Shown here: positions 32,111 through 42,606 of the stretch, piece after piece
Layout: every line of letters begins with the position of its first letter
How positions within the stretch are numbered: the first letter of the stretch is position 1
Notes under the pieces: model-generated
The model's database searches: none
The model's input: the letters and a program-made list of their open reading frames with translations, nothing else
What the model was told of the DNA's origin: nothing
Program-made: the position numbers and the translations under genes
Assembly: GCF_902167145.1 (NCBI RefSeq)
Contig: NC_050097.1
Coordinates: 112,191,982-112,255,981 of the forward strand
Direction: 5' to 3'
Origin: Zea mays
Taxonomy: Eukaryota > Streptophyta > Magnoliopsida > Poales > Poaceae
DNA length: 64,000 nt

Positions 32111-32404
32111 CTGTGTCGGTCATGGTTCAATCTGAAATTCTGTTGATTGTCCTGTGGAAAATCTAGGAGCATAGGAATAATACTACCTTTCGGGGTGAGG
32201 TTTCCCCTGCTTGTGTCCTTGCTAAGATTGTTAGTGAGTTGAGCGTTTAGCGCCACCGTTTCCCATGTGTTCTGTGGAGGGAAATCGATCTGTGGTGTGC
32301 GTTTGTATCCTTTTAATGCTTGTATTCTTCCCCACATTCTTCTCGAATGCTTTCAAACAATCAATGAAAGGTGGGCATTCCCCTCGTTTTCTCAAAAAAA
32401 AAAA
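32111..32404 (+). other. LINE 1 3' UTR and poly(A)
   Basis: Non-coding sequence ends in an A run at 32393-32404, which marks the 3' end of the plus-strand LINE. No target duplication can be tested because the 5' end is outside the window. Confidence 0.75.
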
Positions 32405-33099
32405 GGATCTGTTGGAGAACAAGCTTTTTCTCACTCCCAAAACATGTTTCGCAACTCCCTAAATACAAATTTAGCGCCACTTTTACCTAACTAGTGTGGG
32501 TAAGCCTAGATGTGACATACATCCAATGCTAAATTTCGGAAGCGCCCTCTCGTGTGGACTGACGCTCCCAATCGCACGCACATGTGCACATCATGTCAGT
32601 AAGCTTTCATTAATTCCTGCCCATGCTAGTGCTTAGCCTCACCATAGCTCTGTCTAATTGACACCTGATCCGAACTAGCCTGGACGGTCTACAGGGCAAT
32701 ATATATATATGAAGCCATTAGATCCACCAAATAAAGCTAGATCGGAATTACTTACAGAATTTGCCCTGGGTGAATTTTGTTTAGAACATGTTGAAGGCAG
32801 TCGCTCCATTCAAATGTGGCATGGCACCTGGACCCATAATATTCAAAGTTAAGCTTATCCAGAGTTGTACTCATACGCACACAACAAAGAAATCACCCTG
32901 TTGCAAGCTAAATCAGTTACACAACCTTAGGACATGTTTCGACTACCCATTTCAATGGTGGCGTATGAATAGTTCCAACTCTTGACAGCTGCTCTATAGG
33001 AACAACTATTCTCTAGTAATCCTAAGAGGTCACAGTTTTACTCCCAAAAAAATTACATGCCCCCTCCCTCCAATTGCTCAATCGATTTTCATGATGATG
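32405..33099. other. Unassigned AT-rich sequence
   Basis: I recognise no gene or repeat family here. A short (at)n run lies at 32700-32709. The reading frame 32788-32985 has no recognisable motif. Confidence 0.5.
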
Positions 33100-33358
33100 T
33101 GGACATCAAAATGGCAACCTAAGCAAAAAAAAATCGTCTTCTGGCTTCTCCTCCATGGCACACTAAACACTAGATCAATGCTCAGAAGAAGAAACATGGA
33201 GTCAGAATCGTACACATGCGAAAACTACATACTATAAAAAGAAGATATGATACCCCAACTCTTCCTGAAATGCAGCTTTGCAAGAAGATGTTGGAGCTTG
33301 ATTGGAATCACCTCCACCATACACCTCCGATTTACATATGGTGATACAAAACATGAGA

Positions 33359-33363
33359 CGATA
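33359..33363. repeat. Target-site duplication of Copia element 3 (left copy)
   Basis: cgata here and at 39803-39807 flanks the element exactly. Confidence 0.9.
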
Positions 33364-34462
33364 TGTTAGAAATATAGGCATTTTTCATATCATTTTAATT
33401 CCATAAATTATCATTATGATGATGACATATAAAATATGTTTAATCATAGAAATCGCGATCTCAAATATATCCATAACAATATGGATCATGAGAACATAAA
33501 GCATATGAATCATATAAATATAATAAAAAAACATGGAAAATGTATTATTATGGAACAACTGAAAATAAACAGATAGCAACATAAACAGCATGACTGTAAA
33601 ATTAAAACAGACAGATATAATATATTATAATATGGCAGAACAGATAAGATAAAAACATTGCTACGTATGAAACAACAGAGATGAACATATGAAACATATA
33701 TAATATGCAGAACGTAAAACAGTAAAGAACTGAATAGATCATACTCTCCTACGCGCTCTGAGGATCCTGATCCTTGTCCAACTTCCCTTGTCATCCATAC
33801 GAGATGAAGACGCCGGGAAGGAGATGTTCACCAGTGATGAAGACAACGACGGAAGTTGGGCAGTCGCGTAGACGCTCCCCAAACGATCCCCCGTGCAAGG
33901 TCTCGAACGGCAAGGGCTCCGGAGGCACCTGCCCTCTCGCTTCTCTGTGCGCGCAGAGCTACGAGATGGAAACACACACACTTGCGGCTGGACTGTGACT
34001 CTGAAAGTGTGCTGCTCGCGTGTACCAAGTGCCAGAGGTTCTCCTCTATTTAATCTCTCGCAGAGGGAAGCTGAAGGAGAAGGGTCGTATGCGGCATGCC
34101 AGGAGATGGGCAGCTGAAGGATAAGGGTCTCGCATGCAGCTGACGAAGAGACAGGCAACTGAAAGGTTCTGCGGTTAATGAGTGCTAAAAATTAACACAA
34201 CCACACCACACCCGCTCGCCTGCCTACCTGCCACGCCACGCCACGCCCGAGCCCGGCCCGGCCGGCGGCGGCGGCGGCGGCGCGCGCGCGCGTGGCACGA
34301 CCTTTTCAGTTTCTTGACTTCTCAAGTTAAGTGGAATAATTCCCACAAAATAAGTCAAGCCAAAGGACCCTTGGACTTTCAATATGGTACTATTGGTATT
34401 CCCACCATTACACATCATAGAGTTTATTCAATAAATGGACCAGGCCCATAAAAGATCCAACA
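33364..34462 (-). repeat. 3' LTR of Copia element 3 (1,099 bp)
   Basis: Full-length LTR. It holds a GC-rich simple repeat (ggc)n(gc)n at about 34262-34291 and a GATTAAATAG (minus) TATA-like sequence at 34046-34055. The reading frames at 33510-34158 are not genes; the hydrophobic one recurs in the other LTR simply because the LTRs are copies. Confidence 0.92.
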
Positions 34463-34475
34463 ATCCCCACCAAAC
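34463..34475 (-). other. Polypurine tract of Copia element 3
   Basis: The minus strand reads GTTTGGTGGGGAT directly before the 3' LTR. Confidence 0.75.
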
Positions 34476-35003
34476 TCTAGGGTTTGTAATGATGAAGTAT
34501 CAGAATCACAATCCTTTGATATACCAGTGTTTCGATGGAGACTGTTAAGTTGAACATCCATCTAGAATAAGAGTTTCACTCATTCACAACTGAACAATGG
34601 ACTAAGCCTTGAATTGACAGTTTTGTGCGAAATAAGATTCACTCAAATCCTTTGCTGATACTAGGCTGCAAAAGGACATTCCCGCTGTTTAGAAGCATAT
34701 AAGTCACACTTCGGTGCCTTTCATGAGTATTTAGGGATTACCCAAATCCCATAGACTGTGACCAGCAGTCTGACTCATATAGGTGTACTCCTCAGAAGAT
34801 GTTCTGTAGGACAACATCTCATCTTTATAAGACTCTTGGAATACATTAAGGTAAATACCATCCTGCCTTACAGATAGGAAAGATGTGCATCAGAAATGAG
34901 TTAAAGGAAGGGATCTTTCCTCACAATCTACTCCTAACTTGTTTCTCCACTCTACTTCACGGGATCTCCGATCACATAGAGCAGGTTACCACTAGAATAG
35001 ATT

Positions 35004-38000
35004 TCACATGGGTCTCATACCCATTTCTCTCGATGCACTTTCTATCACATTGCGTGACAGACCCTTAGTAAATTGATCTGCCAGATTATTTGATGTGTAG
35101 ACATAATCCACCGTTATAACTCCGGAGTTTTTCAACTTTCTGACAGATTTTAATCTCCTCTTAACATGCCTTGTAGACTTCATGTTATTCCTAGAACTGT
35201 TAACCTTTGTAATCACCGTTTGGTTGTCACAGTTCATGGAAATAGTCGGTATCGGTTTTTCAACTACCGGTAAATCCAATAGGAAATCACGGAGCCACTC
35301 GGCCTCAGCCCCAGCAGTGTCTAATGCTGCAAGTTCTGCTTCCATTGTAGACTTCGTTAAGATAGTCTGCTTGCAAGACTTCCAGGAAACAGCGCCACCT
35401 CCAAACAGAAACACATATCCGCTTGTGGCATAAAGCTCATCACATCAGAGATCCAGTTGGCATCACAATAGCCTTCTAGCACTTTTGGGTTTCCAGTATA
35501 ATGAATATCGTATGTCATAGTACCTTTCAAATACCACAACACTCTCTCAAGAGCACGCCAGTGATCATCTCCTGGTTTCGACACAAACCGACTCAGCTTA
35601 CTCACAGCATAAGAGATGTCTGGCCTTGTTGCGCTTGCAAGGTACATGAGCGAGCCAATGATCTGGGAGTATGTCAATTGATCCCTTGCTATTCTCCGAT
35701 TCTTTCTCAATAGCACACTAGGATCATAAGGTGTTGGAGTAGGATCACAGTCACTAAAACCAAAGTGACTCAATACCTTTTCCACATAATGGGATTGTAA
35801 CAAAGTTGCCCCACCATCAGCTTCTCTAACAAGCTTGATGTTTAGAATGACATCAGCCTCTCCCAAATCTTCCATCTCGAAATTGCTCGATAGAAGACTT
35901 TTAACTTCCTCAATCACATTGAGATTTGATCCAAAGATCAAGATGTCATCAACATAAAGGCACAGCATAACAGACTCACCCCCACCATACCGATAATATA
36001 CACACGTGTCAGATTCATTTACAGCAAAACTAGCAGCTGTAAGAGTATTATCAGACTTTTCATGCCATTGCTTAGGTGCTTGTTTTAGGCCATACAATGA
36101 TTTTATCAACTTGCACACCTTGTTCTCTTGACCATCCGCAATGAACCCTTCTGGCTGATCCATGTAGATCTCCTCATCCAACTCTCCATTAAGGAAAGCT
36201 GTATTAACATCCATCTGATGAATGATAAGACCATAAGAGGCTGCCATGGCTATTAATGTGCGAATCGTAGTCAATCGAGCCACTGATGAGTAGGTATCAA
36301 AGAAATCTTCACCCTCTTTTTGGGTATATCCTTTGTCCACAAGCCTTGCCTTGTACCTCTCGATTGTACCATCAGGCCTAAGCTTTTTCTTGAAGATCCA
36401 TTTGCAGCCTATAGGTTGACAACCATAGGGACGGTCAACGACCTCCCAAGTTCCATTAGACATAATGGATTCCATCTCACTCCTTACTGCTTCCTTCCAT
36501 AAGTCAGCATCAGGAGAGGAATATGCCTCACTAATGGTAGTTGGTGTGTCTTCCACAAGGTACACTATAAAGTCATTACCAAAGGATTTTGCAACCCTCT
36601 GTCTCTTGCTCTTTCGAGTGATTATAGTGTCATCCTCCTCAGGGATGTGCACGTGAGGATCCTCAGCATGATCTATAGGAATCGACAGTTCGTGCTCATG
36701 GGGAATTATAGTCTCATGACTTGTATCACTAGGTGTATTCTTCATGGGAAACTCATTCTCAAAAAATGTTGCGTCTCTTGATTCCATGATAGTATCAACA
36801 TACATATCAGGCACATCAGATTTTATAATTAAGAACCTATACCCAGTGCTGTGAAAAGAGTACCCAAGGAATATACAATCAACAGTTTTAGGCCCAAGTT
36901 TACGCTTTTTGTTGATTGGCACATTCACTTTAGTCAAGCAACCCCAAGTGCGCAAATATGAGAGATTTAATCTTCTCTTTTCCCATTCCTCAAATGGTGT
37001 GGTCTCTTTGTTCTTTGTTGGAACTCTGTTCAGGACATGACACGTTGTCAAAATCGCCTCACCCCACCATGCCTTGGATAATCCCGCTGTACTCAACATG
37101 GCATTCACCAAATCTGTTAGAGTGCGGTTTTTCCTTTCAGCAATCCCATTGGACTGTGGTGAGAATGGCGGTGTCCTCTCATGAATAATACCATGTTCCA
37201 CGCAGAACTCATCGAACACATTAGAGAAATATTCTCCACCTCGATCGGACCTTAACCGTTTTATTTTCCTCTCAAGTTGGTTCTCAACTTCAGCTTTATA
37301 GGTCTTAAAATAATTAAACGCTTCATCTTTTGTTTTTAAGAGATACACATAGCAAAAACTGGTGGAGTCATCTATAAAAGTGAGAAAGTATCTTTTACCC
37401 CCTTTGGTCAAAATTCCATTCATCTCACACAGATCAGAATGCACAAGTTCTAGAGGTGCCAAACTCCTCGCCTCAGCAGCCTTGTGAGGCTTGTGGGGTT
37501 GTTTTGATTCAACACACACATGGCACTTAGACTTTTTGACCAAGTTAAATTTAGGAATTAGATTTATATTTGCTAACCGCATAAGACAGCCAAAGCTTGC
37601 ATGACAAAAACGTGAATGCCATAAATCTGACTCATCAGAAAATTGAATAGAATTCACCATTTTATTACACACACCATGCAGTGATAAGCGGAACAAGCCT
37701 CTGCAGTCATATCCTTTACCAACAAAAATATCATGTTTAGACACAACACATTTATTAGACTCAAGAATAACTTTGTATCCATCTCGACATAGCATAGAAG
37801 CGCTAACGAGATTCTTCTTGATAGAGGGCACATGTTGCACGCTCTTCAATGGCACCGTCTTTTCCGAAGTAAACTTCAGAATGACCGTACCAACACCAAG
37901 AACATGAGCACGCGACCCATTTCTCATTAACAAGGCGCCATACCTCCCGACCTGGTAGAAGGAGAACATAGAGGCATCAGCACACACATGAATATTTGCA

Positions 38001-38550
38001 CCACTGTCCATCCACCACTCAGGTGAATTACAAACTGAGAGAACAAATGGTAAAGAATTACCATACCCAGATGTTCCATCTCCAATTTCAGTGGTTACAA
38101 CATTAGCTGATTTCTTGTCTTGTGTGAACTTGCGATCAGGGCACTCTCTAGCCCAATGTTGATCACTGCCACAGACAAAGCATCCTCCCTTTCCCTTGTT
38201 GTTGTTGTTCTTCTTTTTAAACTGTGCTGTTTGAATAGGTTTATTTGTGTTCTCTTGTTTATTCTGGTTTTTCTTCTTGTTAAACTTGCGGAAGTTTCTC
38301 TTCTGCACCACGTTAGCAGTAGAGATCTCAACACCTTTTCCATTGTCCTTTGTTCTAGCTCTTTCCTCAACATCAAGAGTACCAATGAGCTCCTCCACAT
38401 TGAACTCTTGTCTCTTATGTTTGAGAGAGGTAGCAAAGTCCTTCCAAGAAGGTGGCAACTTGGCGATTATACCGCCAGCCACAAACTTGTCAGGCAAAGG
38501 ACAAGGAAAAAGCTCGAGTTCCTTAGCTAGTGCCTGAAACTCATGAGCCT
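35004..38550 (-). pseudogene. gag-pol: Copia element 3 gag C-terminus and pol (one frameshift)
   Basis: The frame 35357-38497 (1,046 aa) carries the end of gag with a CCHC knuckle (CFVCGSDQHWAREC). Protease is marked by WWMDSGANIHVC at about residue 160, and the integrase by zinc domain ligands (LWHSRFCHAS...CHVC) and DDE core (HSDLCE, RSDRGGEYF, NGIAERKNR). RT has CLYVDDILIFGS at about residue 849. A one-base loss near 35443 then shifts the frame, and the RNase H continues in 35004-35414 ([55 protein letters not shown]). Repairing this shift in thought would give a nearly complete pol, so the copy is fairly young. It would encode the replication enzymes of the element. Confidence 0.92.
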
Positions 38551-38944
38551 ATTCCACTACAGATCGGTTCTCAACCATCTTGTAGTCATACAGCTGCTCC
38601 ATGAGATACAGCTCGCTACCAGCGTCAGTAACTCCAAACTTTCCAACAAGTGCATCCCACAGCTCTTTCCCTGTAGGAAGGATGATATGGCTTTTCTGGA
38701 ATTTTGTGTCAAGTGCGCTAACCACTGCTCCTCGAAAGAGGTTGTCATCAGCCTTAAACTTAGCCTCATCCTCAAGAGGTAAGTTTGCAGGCTTGCCCTC
38801 AGCGGCATAATAACATCACATTGCAGTTAGCCATAACTCCATCTTAGCTTTCCATATCAAGAAGTTTTTACCATCAAAAGGATCAGGCTTTAGCACAGCA
38901 GCAAAACCTCTGACAGAAAAATGCCTAACATTAGGTTTTTGGAT
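38551..38944 (-). pseudogene. gag: Copia element 3 gag N-terminus, fused to the LTR
   Basis: On the minus strand VRHFSVRGFAAVLKPDPFDG and KNFLIWKAKMELWLTAM mark the start of a Copia gag. Stops follow at 38816-38818 (TGA) and 38551-38553 (TAG, in VVE-stop-AHEF, probably from CAG). The middle (ANLPLEDEAKFKADDNLFRG, ILPTGKELWDALVGKFG) reads well. The gag sequence begins only about 30 bp inside the LTR, where a primer-binding site and leader would be expected. Confidence 0.85.
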
Positions 38945-39802
38945 TGTTAGAAATATAGGCATTTTCCATATCATTTTAATTCCATAAATTATCATTATGA
39001 TGATGACATATAAAATATGTTTAATCATAGAAATCGCGATCTCAAATATATCCATAACAATATGGATCATGAGAACATAAAGCATATGAATCATATAAAT
39101 ATAATAAACATATAAACATGGAACATGTATTATTATGGAACAACTGAAAATAAACAGATAGCAACATAAACAACATGATTGTAAAATTAAAACAGACAGA
39201 TATAACATATTATAATATGGCAGAACAGATAAGATAAAAACATTGCTACGTATGAAACAACAGAGATGAACATATGAAACATATATAATATGCAGAACGT
39301 AAAACAGTAAAGAACTGAATAGATCATACCCTCCCATGCGCTCCGAGGATCCTGATCCTTGTCCAACTTCCCTTGTCATCCGTACGAGATGAAGACGCCG
39401 AGGAGATGTTCACCAGTGATGAAGACAACGACGGAAGTTGGACAGTCGCGTAGACGCTCCCCAAACGATCCCCCGTGCAAGGTCTCGAACGGCAAGGGCT
39501 CCAGAGGCACCTGCCCTCTCGCTTCTCTGTGCGCGCAGAGCTACGAGAACTAATGAGTGCTAAAAATTAACACAACCACACCTGCCATGCCACGCCCGAG
39601 CCCAGGCGGCGGCGGCGGCACGCGCGCGCGTGTGGCACGCCCTTGTCAGTTTCTTGATTTCTCAAGTTAAGTGGAATAATTCCCACCATATAAGTCAAGC
39701 CAAAGGACCCTTGGACTTTCAATATGGTACTATTAGTATTCCCACCATTACACACCATAGAGTTTATTCAATAAATGAGTCAGACCCATAAAAGATCCAA
39801 CA
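38945..39802 (-). repeat. 5' LTR of Copia element 3 (858 bp, deleted)
   Basis: It matches the 3' LTR at both ends but lacks about 207 bp that correspond to 33967-34173 (junction at about 39548-39551) and about 30 bp more of a GC-rich block. The missing part includes the TATA-like sequence seen in the 3' LTR. Confidence 0.9.
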
Positions 39803-40087
39803 CGATAGGTAATTAGGCCTCAGTCCACAGAAATTATGATTGTGATGACATGGTGCATCTGGAAATGTAGAAATAGGTGGATTTTTTAGAACATCCCCCA
39901 CCACATCAAGCTGCAGAGAAATGTTTAAGAAGGAAATGCTTCTTATTTGTTACGAATTGAAGTAAACTGTAGCCTCACCCATCAGACTATGGCTTCGATC
40001 TCTGTAATAGCAATTATGTAAAATGTGCAAATAACCACTTTTGTAATAGAGCACTGTAGGGGGATCCTCTACATTATTTAAAAAAAA

Positions 40088-40226
40088 GGGAAATCAGAAT
40101 AAAAAAAACGTTCATCTTCCACCTCAGTGACCCTTGACGTTATGGCTGCGATCAATTACGGGCCGCTCCAGCACTGTAAACTGGAACCGGTCGGCCCAAA
40201 ATAGACGAACCAAACACAACATTTTA
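40088..40226. other. Short unassigned spacer
   Basis: No gene or repeat recognised between the LINE 3 poly(A) and the first MITE. Confidence 0.5.
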
Positions 40227-40642
40227 GAGGAACTCTAATAGTTTTCTAAACAACTATCTAAATCTTAAATTTAAGAAGTGAAGAGAAAAATATTTTTTAA
40301 TAGTTTTTTCATATAAACTGCTAAATTTATTTACATGCTATTCAACTCTAAATACTATCCAGATTTGGCAACTCAATAACAACTCTCTAAACGCAGTTGT
40401 CCTCGATTTCTTCACATCTACATGTTCATTTTTTCTTTCATGTATAGTAATGTAGTCAGGTCTAGCGTGCTCTTTTTTTCCTGTGTAGCGAGACAGCTAA
40501 GTCCGACACGCGTGACATAACTATTATTTAAATATGAGGAATTATTGGAGACTAAGCTATTTTTTTTACCCCCAATAGTTATTTAGCAACTTATTAAAAA
40601 TAAGTTCATGGAGCTTTTTTTAGAGAACTATTGTAGTTGCTC
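40227..40642. mobile_element. MITE, PIF/Harbinger-like, 416 bp
   Basis: Imperfect terminal inverted repeats gaggaactctaatagttttc and gagcaactacaatagttctc (reverse complement of the right end), with TTA duplications at 40224-40226 and 40643-40645. The interior is AT-rich and non-coding. Confidence 0.72.
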
Positions 40643-40645
40643 TTA

Positions 40646-40762
40646 GATGGTCTTCAGCGGGCAGTGTAAAATAGAGAACACGGAACTGACACTGTTGGAA
40701 GAGTGAAATTTAAAATATGAAATGAGATAAAGGATGAGACATAAAATCTGCTGAAGATAGTC
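40646..40762. mobile_element. Small MITE, 117 bp, TTA duplication
   Basis: Ends gatggtcttcagc and gactatcttcagc (reverse complement of right end) with TTA at 40643-40645 and 40763-40765. It begins right after the TTA of the preceding MITE. Confidence 0.6.
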
Positions 40763-40986
40763 TTAGTCTTAGTCTCATGCACTAGTAATTAGTAAATACT
40801 AACTTTATTTATCTACAAACTTTTACTACTTGCAAGGATTTTATCCATATCGGCCTGTAGGGATGAAAGCCAAAGGATCGATCGAGATAACTCCTCTTTT
40901 GTTTTTCTTATCATATTTTATTTCGGAAACAAGATCGCAAATGTGACCATCGGAAAACGTGAATAATGGGACAACGAAAATCTATA
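40763..40986. other. Unassigned spacer before the Helitron
   Basis: AT-rich sequence with no recognisable feature apart from the TTA flank of the preceding MITE. Confidence 0.4.
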
Positions 40987-41069
40987 TCTATACTACTTAT
41001 TAAGAATGTAAGAGTAGTCTGCCGTTCTGTCTTCCCCCGTTCCGCGCGCAGAAAAAAAAATCAAACTGT

Positions 41070-41134
41070 GGCTGCCTAGGGATCCAACCTTGGATCTATT
41101 GAGCAGAATGCCTAGCCTTCCACCCTCTAGCCAA
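41070..41134 (-). other. tRNA-like sequence inside the Helitron
   Basis: On the minus strand a possible A-box (TGGCTAGAGGGTGG, near 41120-41133) and a B-box-like GGTTGGATCCC (41079-41089) lie at tRNA spacing. It does not fold into a tRNA I would trust. It may be a tRNA-derived remnant (SINE-like) or chance. Confidence 0.25.
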
Positions 41135-41740
41135 CATTACTCATGTTGAATTGTGTACAACTTCAACTAATACGTCTTTTATGTTTAATCCACCGTCCAC
41201 TCTGTATGCTCACTGAGTTTAGAAAAACATTTATAGCTTGGCCCCTGATCTTTCTGGAATTTGGGACGCAGTCCAGGAAATAAAGAAAATAGGGAAAAGG
41301 AGTTTAGAAATTGATTTTTAGTTTAAAAGTAATTGCAGAAACCCATTTAATTCATGAAAATTTCATATTAAATCCAAATGAGTTCATTCCAATTTCTATA
41401 ATTCTATAATGTTATTTTTATCACATAATACCTCTGTTTTGTCATGAAAACAACAATAAAATTGATTTCCTAATTAATCCTATATCAAATACATAGAAAC
41501 TTTGGAAATTTGTAACTTCCCCATTTTAATTCCAAATTGAATCGTTCCAGTTGTGTTAGTCTCGTATGAATATTTACTACGCAGTAACAACATTGATTAT
41601 ACCATGTTTCATACTTTTATAATTATATATTTATTTATTCTATGTTAATTGGGTTAATCTATGTCTATTAGATTAATTTATTTAATATATTAATATAGTA
41701 TTCTAACTTTATGGTTATACGATGTCTGACCATTAGTCTT

Positions 41741-41920
41741 GCAAACACATACTTACCTTTTTGTTTAAGCAAAAGCGTATGGTGGTACGTGTCCGATGAC
41801 TAACGATGTACGAGAGAATTTCTTCCGGTATGTGTGAAACGTGCTCTCCAATAATGAGACCATACAAATCGTGATATATATCAAAGTCTGCATGATACTG
41901 ATGGTTGCAATGTAGTGGTG
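41741..41920 (+). repeat. Direct repeat, copy 1 (Helitron 3' region)
   Basis: The segment from gcaaacacatac to tgtagtggtg recurs at 43256-43438 with about 10% differences, on the far side of the PP2C fragment. Confidence 0.88.
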
Positions 41921-42078
41921 AAACAGATAGATTATAAATAACAAAATTTATGTATGGCCAGAATCACAAATTGATTATGAAACATTTTCTCATAACGGTA
42001 TAACACATATTTTGTATATAAGTTATCGTAGTATACTGGTATTATATATTCCTGTTGCAACGCACGGGCATTCAGCTA

Positions 42079-42273
42079 TCATGTATAGAAGTCTGCACGG
42101 TACTGTTGGTTGCAATGTAGTGATGAAATAGTTAGATTGAAATAACAAAATTTATGTATGGCTAGGATTACAAATTAATTACGAAACATTTTCACATAAC
42201 AGTATAACACACATTTGTTCATAAGTTATCATGATATTAAATGTTTCCGTTGCAACGCACGGGCACCCACCTA
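42079..42273 (+). repeat. Tandem second copy of the Helitron 3' end
   Basis: This segment is a diverged copy of 41880-42078 (agtctgca...ttgcaatgtagtg... to the gcaacgcacgggca end). Both copies end in CTA followed by T. Confidence 0.85.
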
Positions 42274-42606
42274 TATGTGTTTATGTCTACATCTATGACA
42301 GGAAACACATCTACTACATCTCTCTCCAAGCTCACTTCCTACCATTGCACAATGCGTAGTAGTAGATAAGTATCACCGATATTCTTGAATTATATTTTTG
42401 GATGGAGGTAATATTATTTAAAGAAGAGCTTTGCATGCTATTTCTTTTGTTTGAATAATGCATTATACTTAAATTCCCTTTTTTGCATGTGTGAAATTTT
42501 TTCTTCGTAATATTTTTTTCCATGGATCAGACTTGTGAGTCATTTTCATAAACCAACGCCAAGCATGAATCCATGTTTCCTACTTCAAACCCCGAACAAA
42601 CTCCAT
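42274..42606. other. AT-rich sequence upstream of the PP2C fragment
   Basis: No coding match seen. It may be captured intron or upstream sequence of the PP2C gene, or older flanking DNA. Confidence 0.35.

Larger units (their letters stand above)
15614..32404 (+). mobile_element. LINE 1 (L1-type non-LTR retrotransposon), in three pieces
   Basis: A plus-strand LINE can be followed through three blocks: 15614-17571 (ORF1 and endonuclease start), 22196-23962 (endonuclease end, linker, RT) and 30739-32404 (RT end, zinc-knuckle domain, 3' UTR, poly(A) at 32393-32404). Reading continues across each gap, so the intervening DNA inserted later. The 5' end lies beyond the Sirevirus insertion. Many stops and shifts mark it as old. 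Confidence 0.85.
33364..39802 (-). mobile_element. Ty1/copia retrotransposon 3 (degenerate, complete ends)
   Basis: A minus-strand Copia element with LTRs at 33364-34462 and 38945-39802, both TGTTGGATCTTTTATGGG...CTATATTTCTAACA on the minus strand. A perfect cgata duplication flanks it. Polyprotein relics with zinc knuckle, protease, integrase, RT and RNase H lie between. The 5' LTR (right) is 241 bp shorter than the 3' LTR, and I see no primer-binding site next to it. Confidence 0.92.
33100..40087 (+). mobile_element. LINE 3 3' fragment, split by Copia element 3
   Basis: On the plus strand 33130-33363 reads FWLLLHGTLNTRSMLRRRNM, YTCENYIL and LFLKCSFARRCWSLIGIT, the zf-RVT end of a LINE ORF2 (C-x2-N and Q changes in the metal ligands). 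After the Copia insertion, 39808-39960 continues with a TWCIWKCRNRWIF-type motif common at the end of LINE ORF2. An A run at 40080-40087 closes the element. The 5' truncation point is unclear (about 33100). Confidence 0.7.
40987..42273 (+). mobile_element. Helitron-like element, non-autonomous, with duplicated 3' end
   Basis: The left end reads TCTATACTACTTATTAAG preceded by A, like plant Helitron 5' termini. The right end reads ccgttgcaacgcacgggcacccaccta followed by T, with a CCGT...ACGG hairpin just before a CTA terminus, as in Helitron 3' ends. A second such end lies at 42052-42078. The interior is non-coding and AT-rich. Nucleotides 41235-41610 resemble the AT-rich middle part of the chromovirus-like LTRs in this window. 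No Rep/helicase is present, so movement would need enzymes from elsewhere. Confidence 0.72.

Noticed and set aside
38816..39379. 187-aa minus-strand frame starting MTREVGQGSG with hydrophobic segments
   Set aside because: It runs from the 5' LTR of Copia element 3 into gag. The N-terminal 94 residues recur at 33510-33794 only because that is the other LTR.
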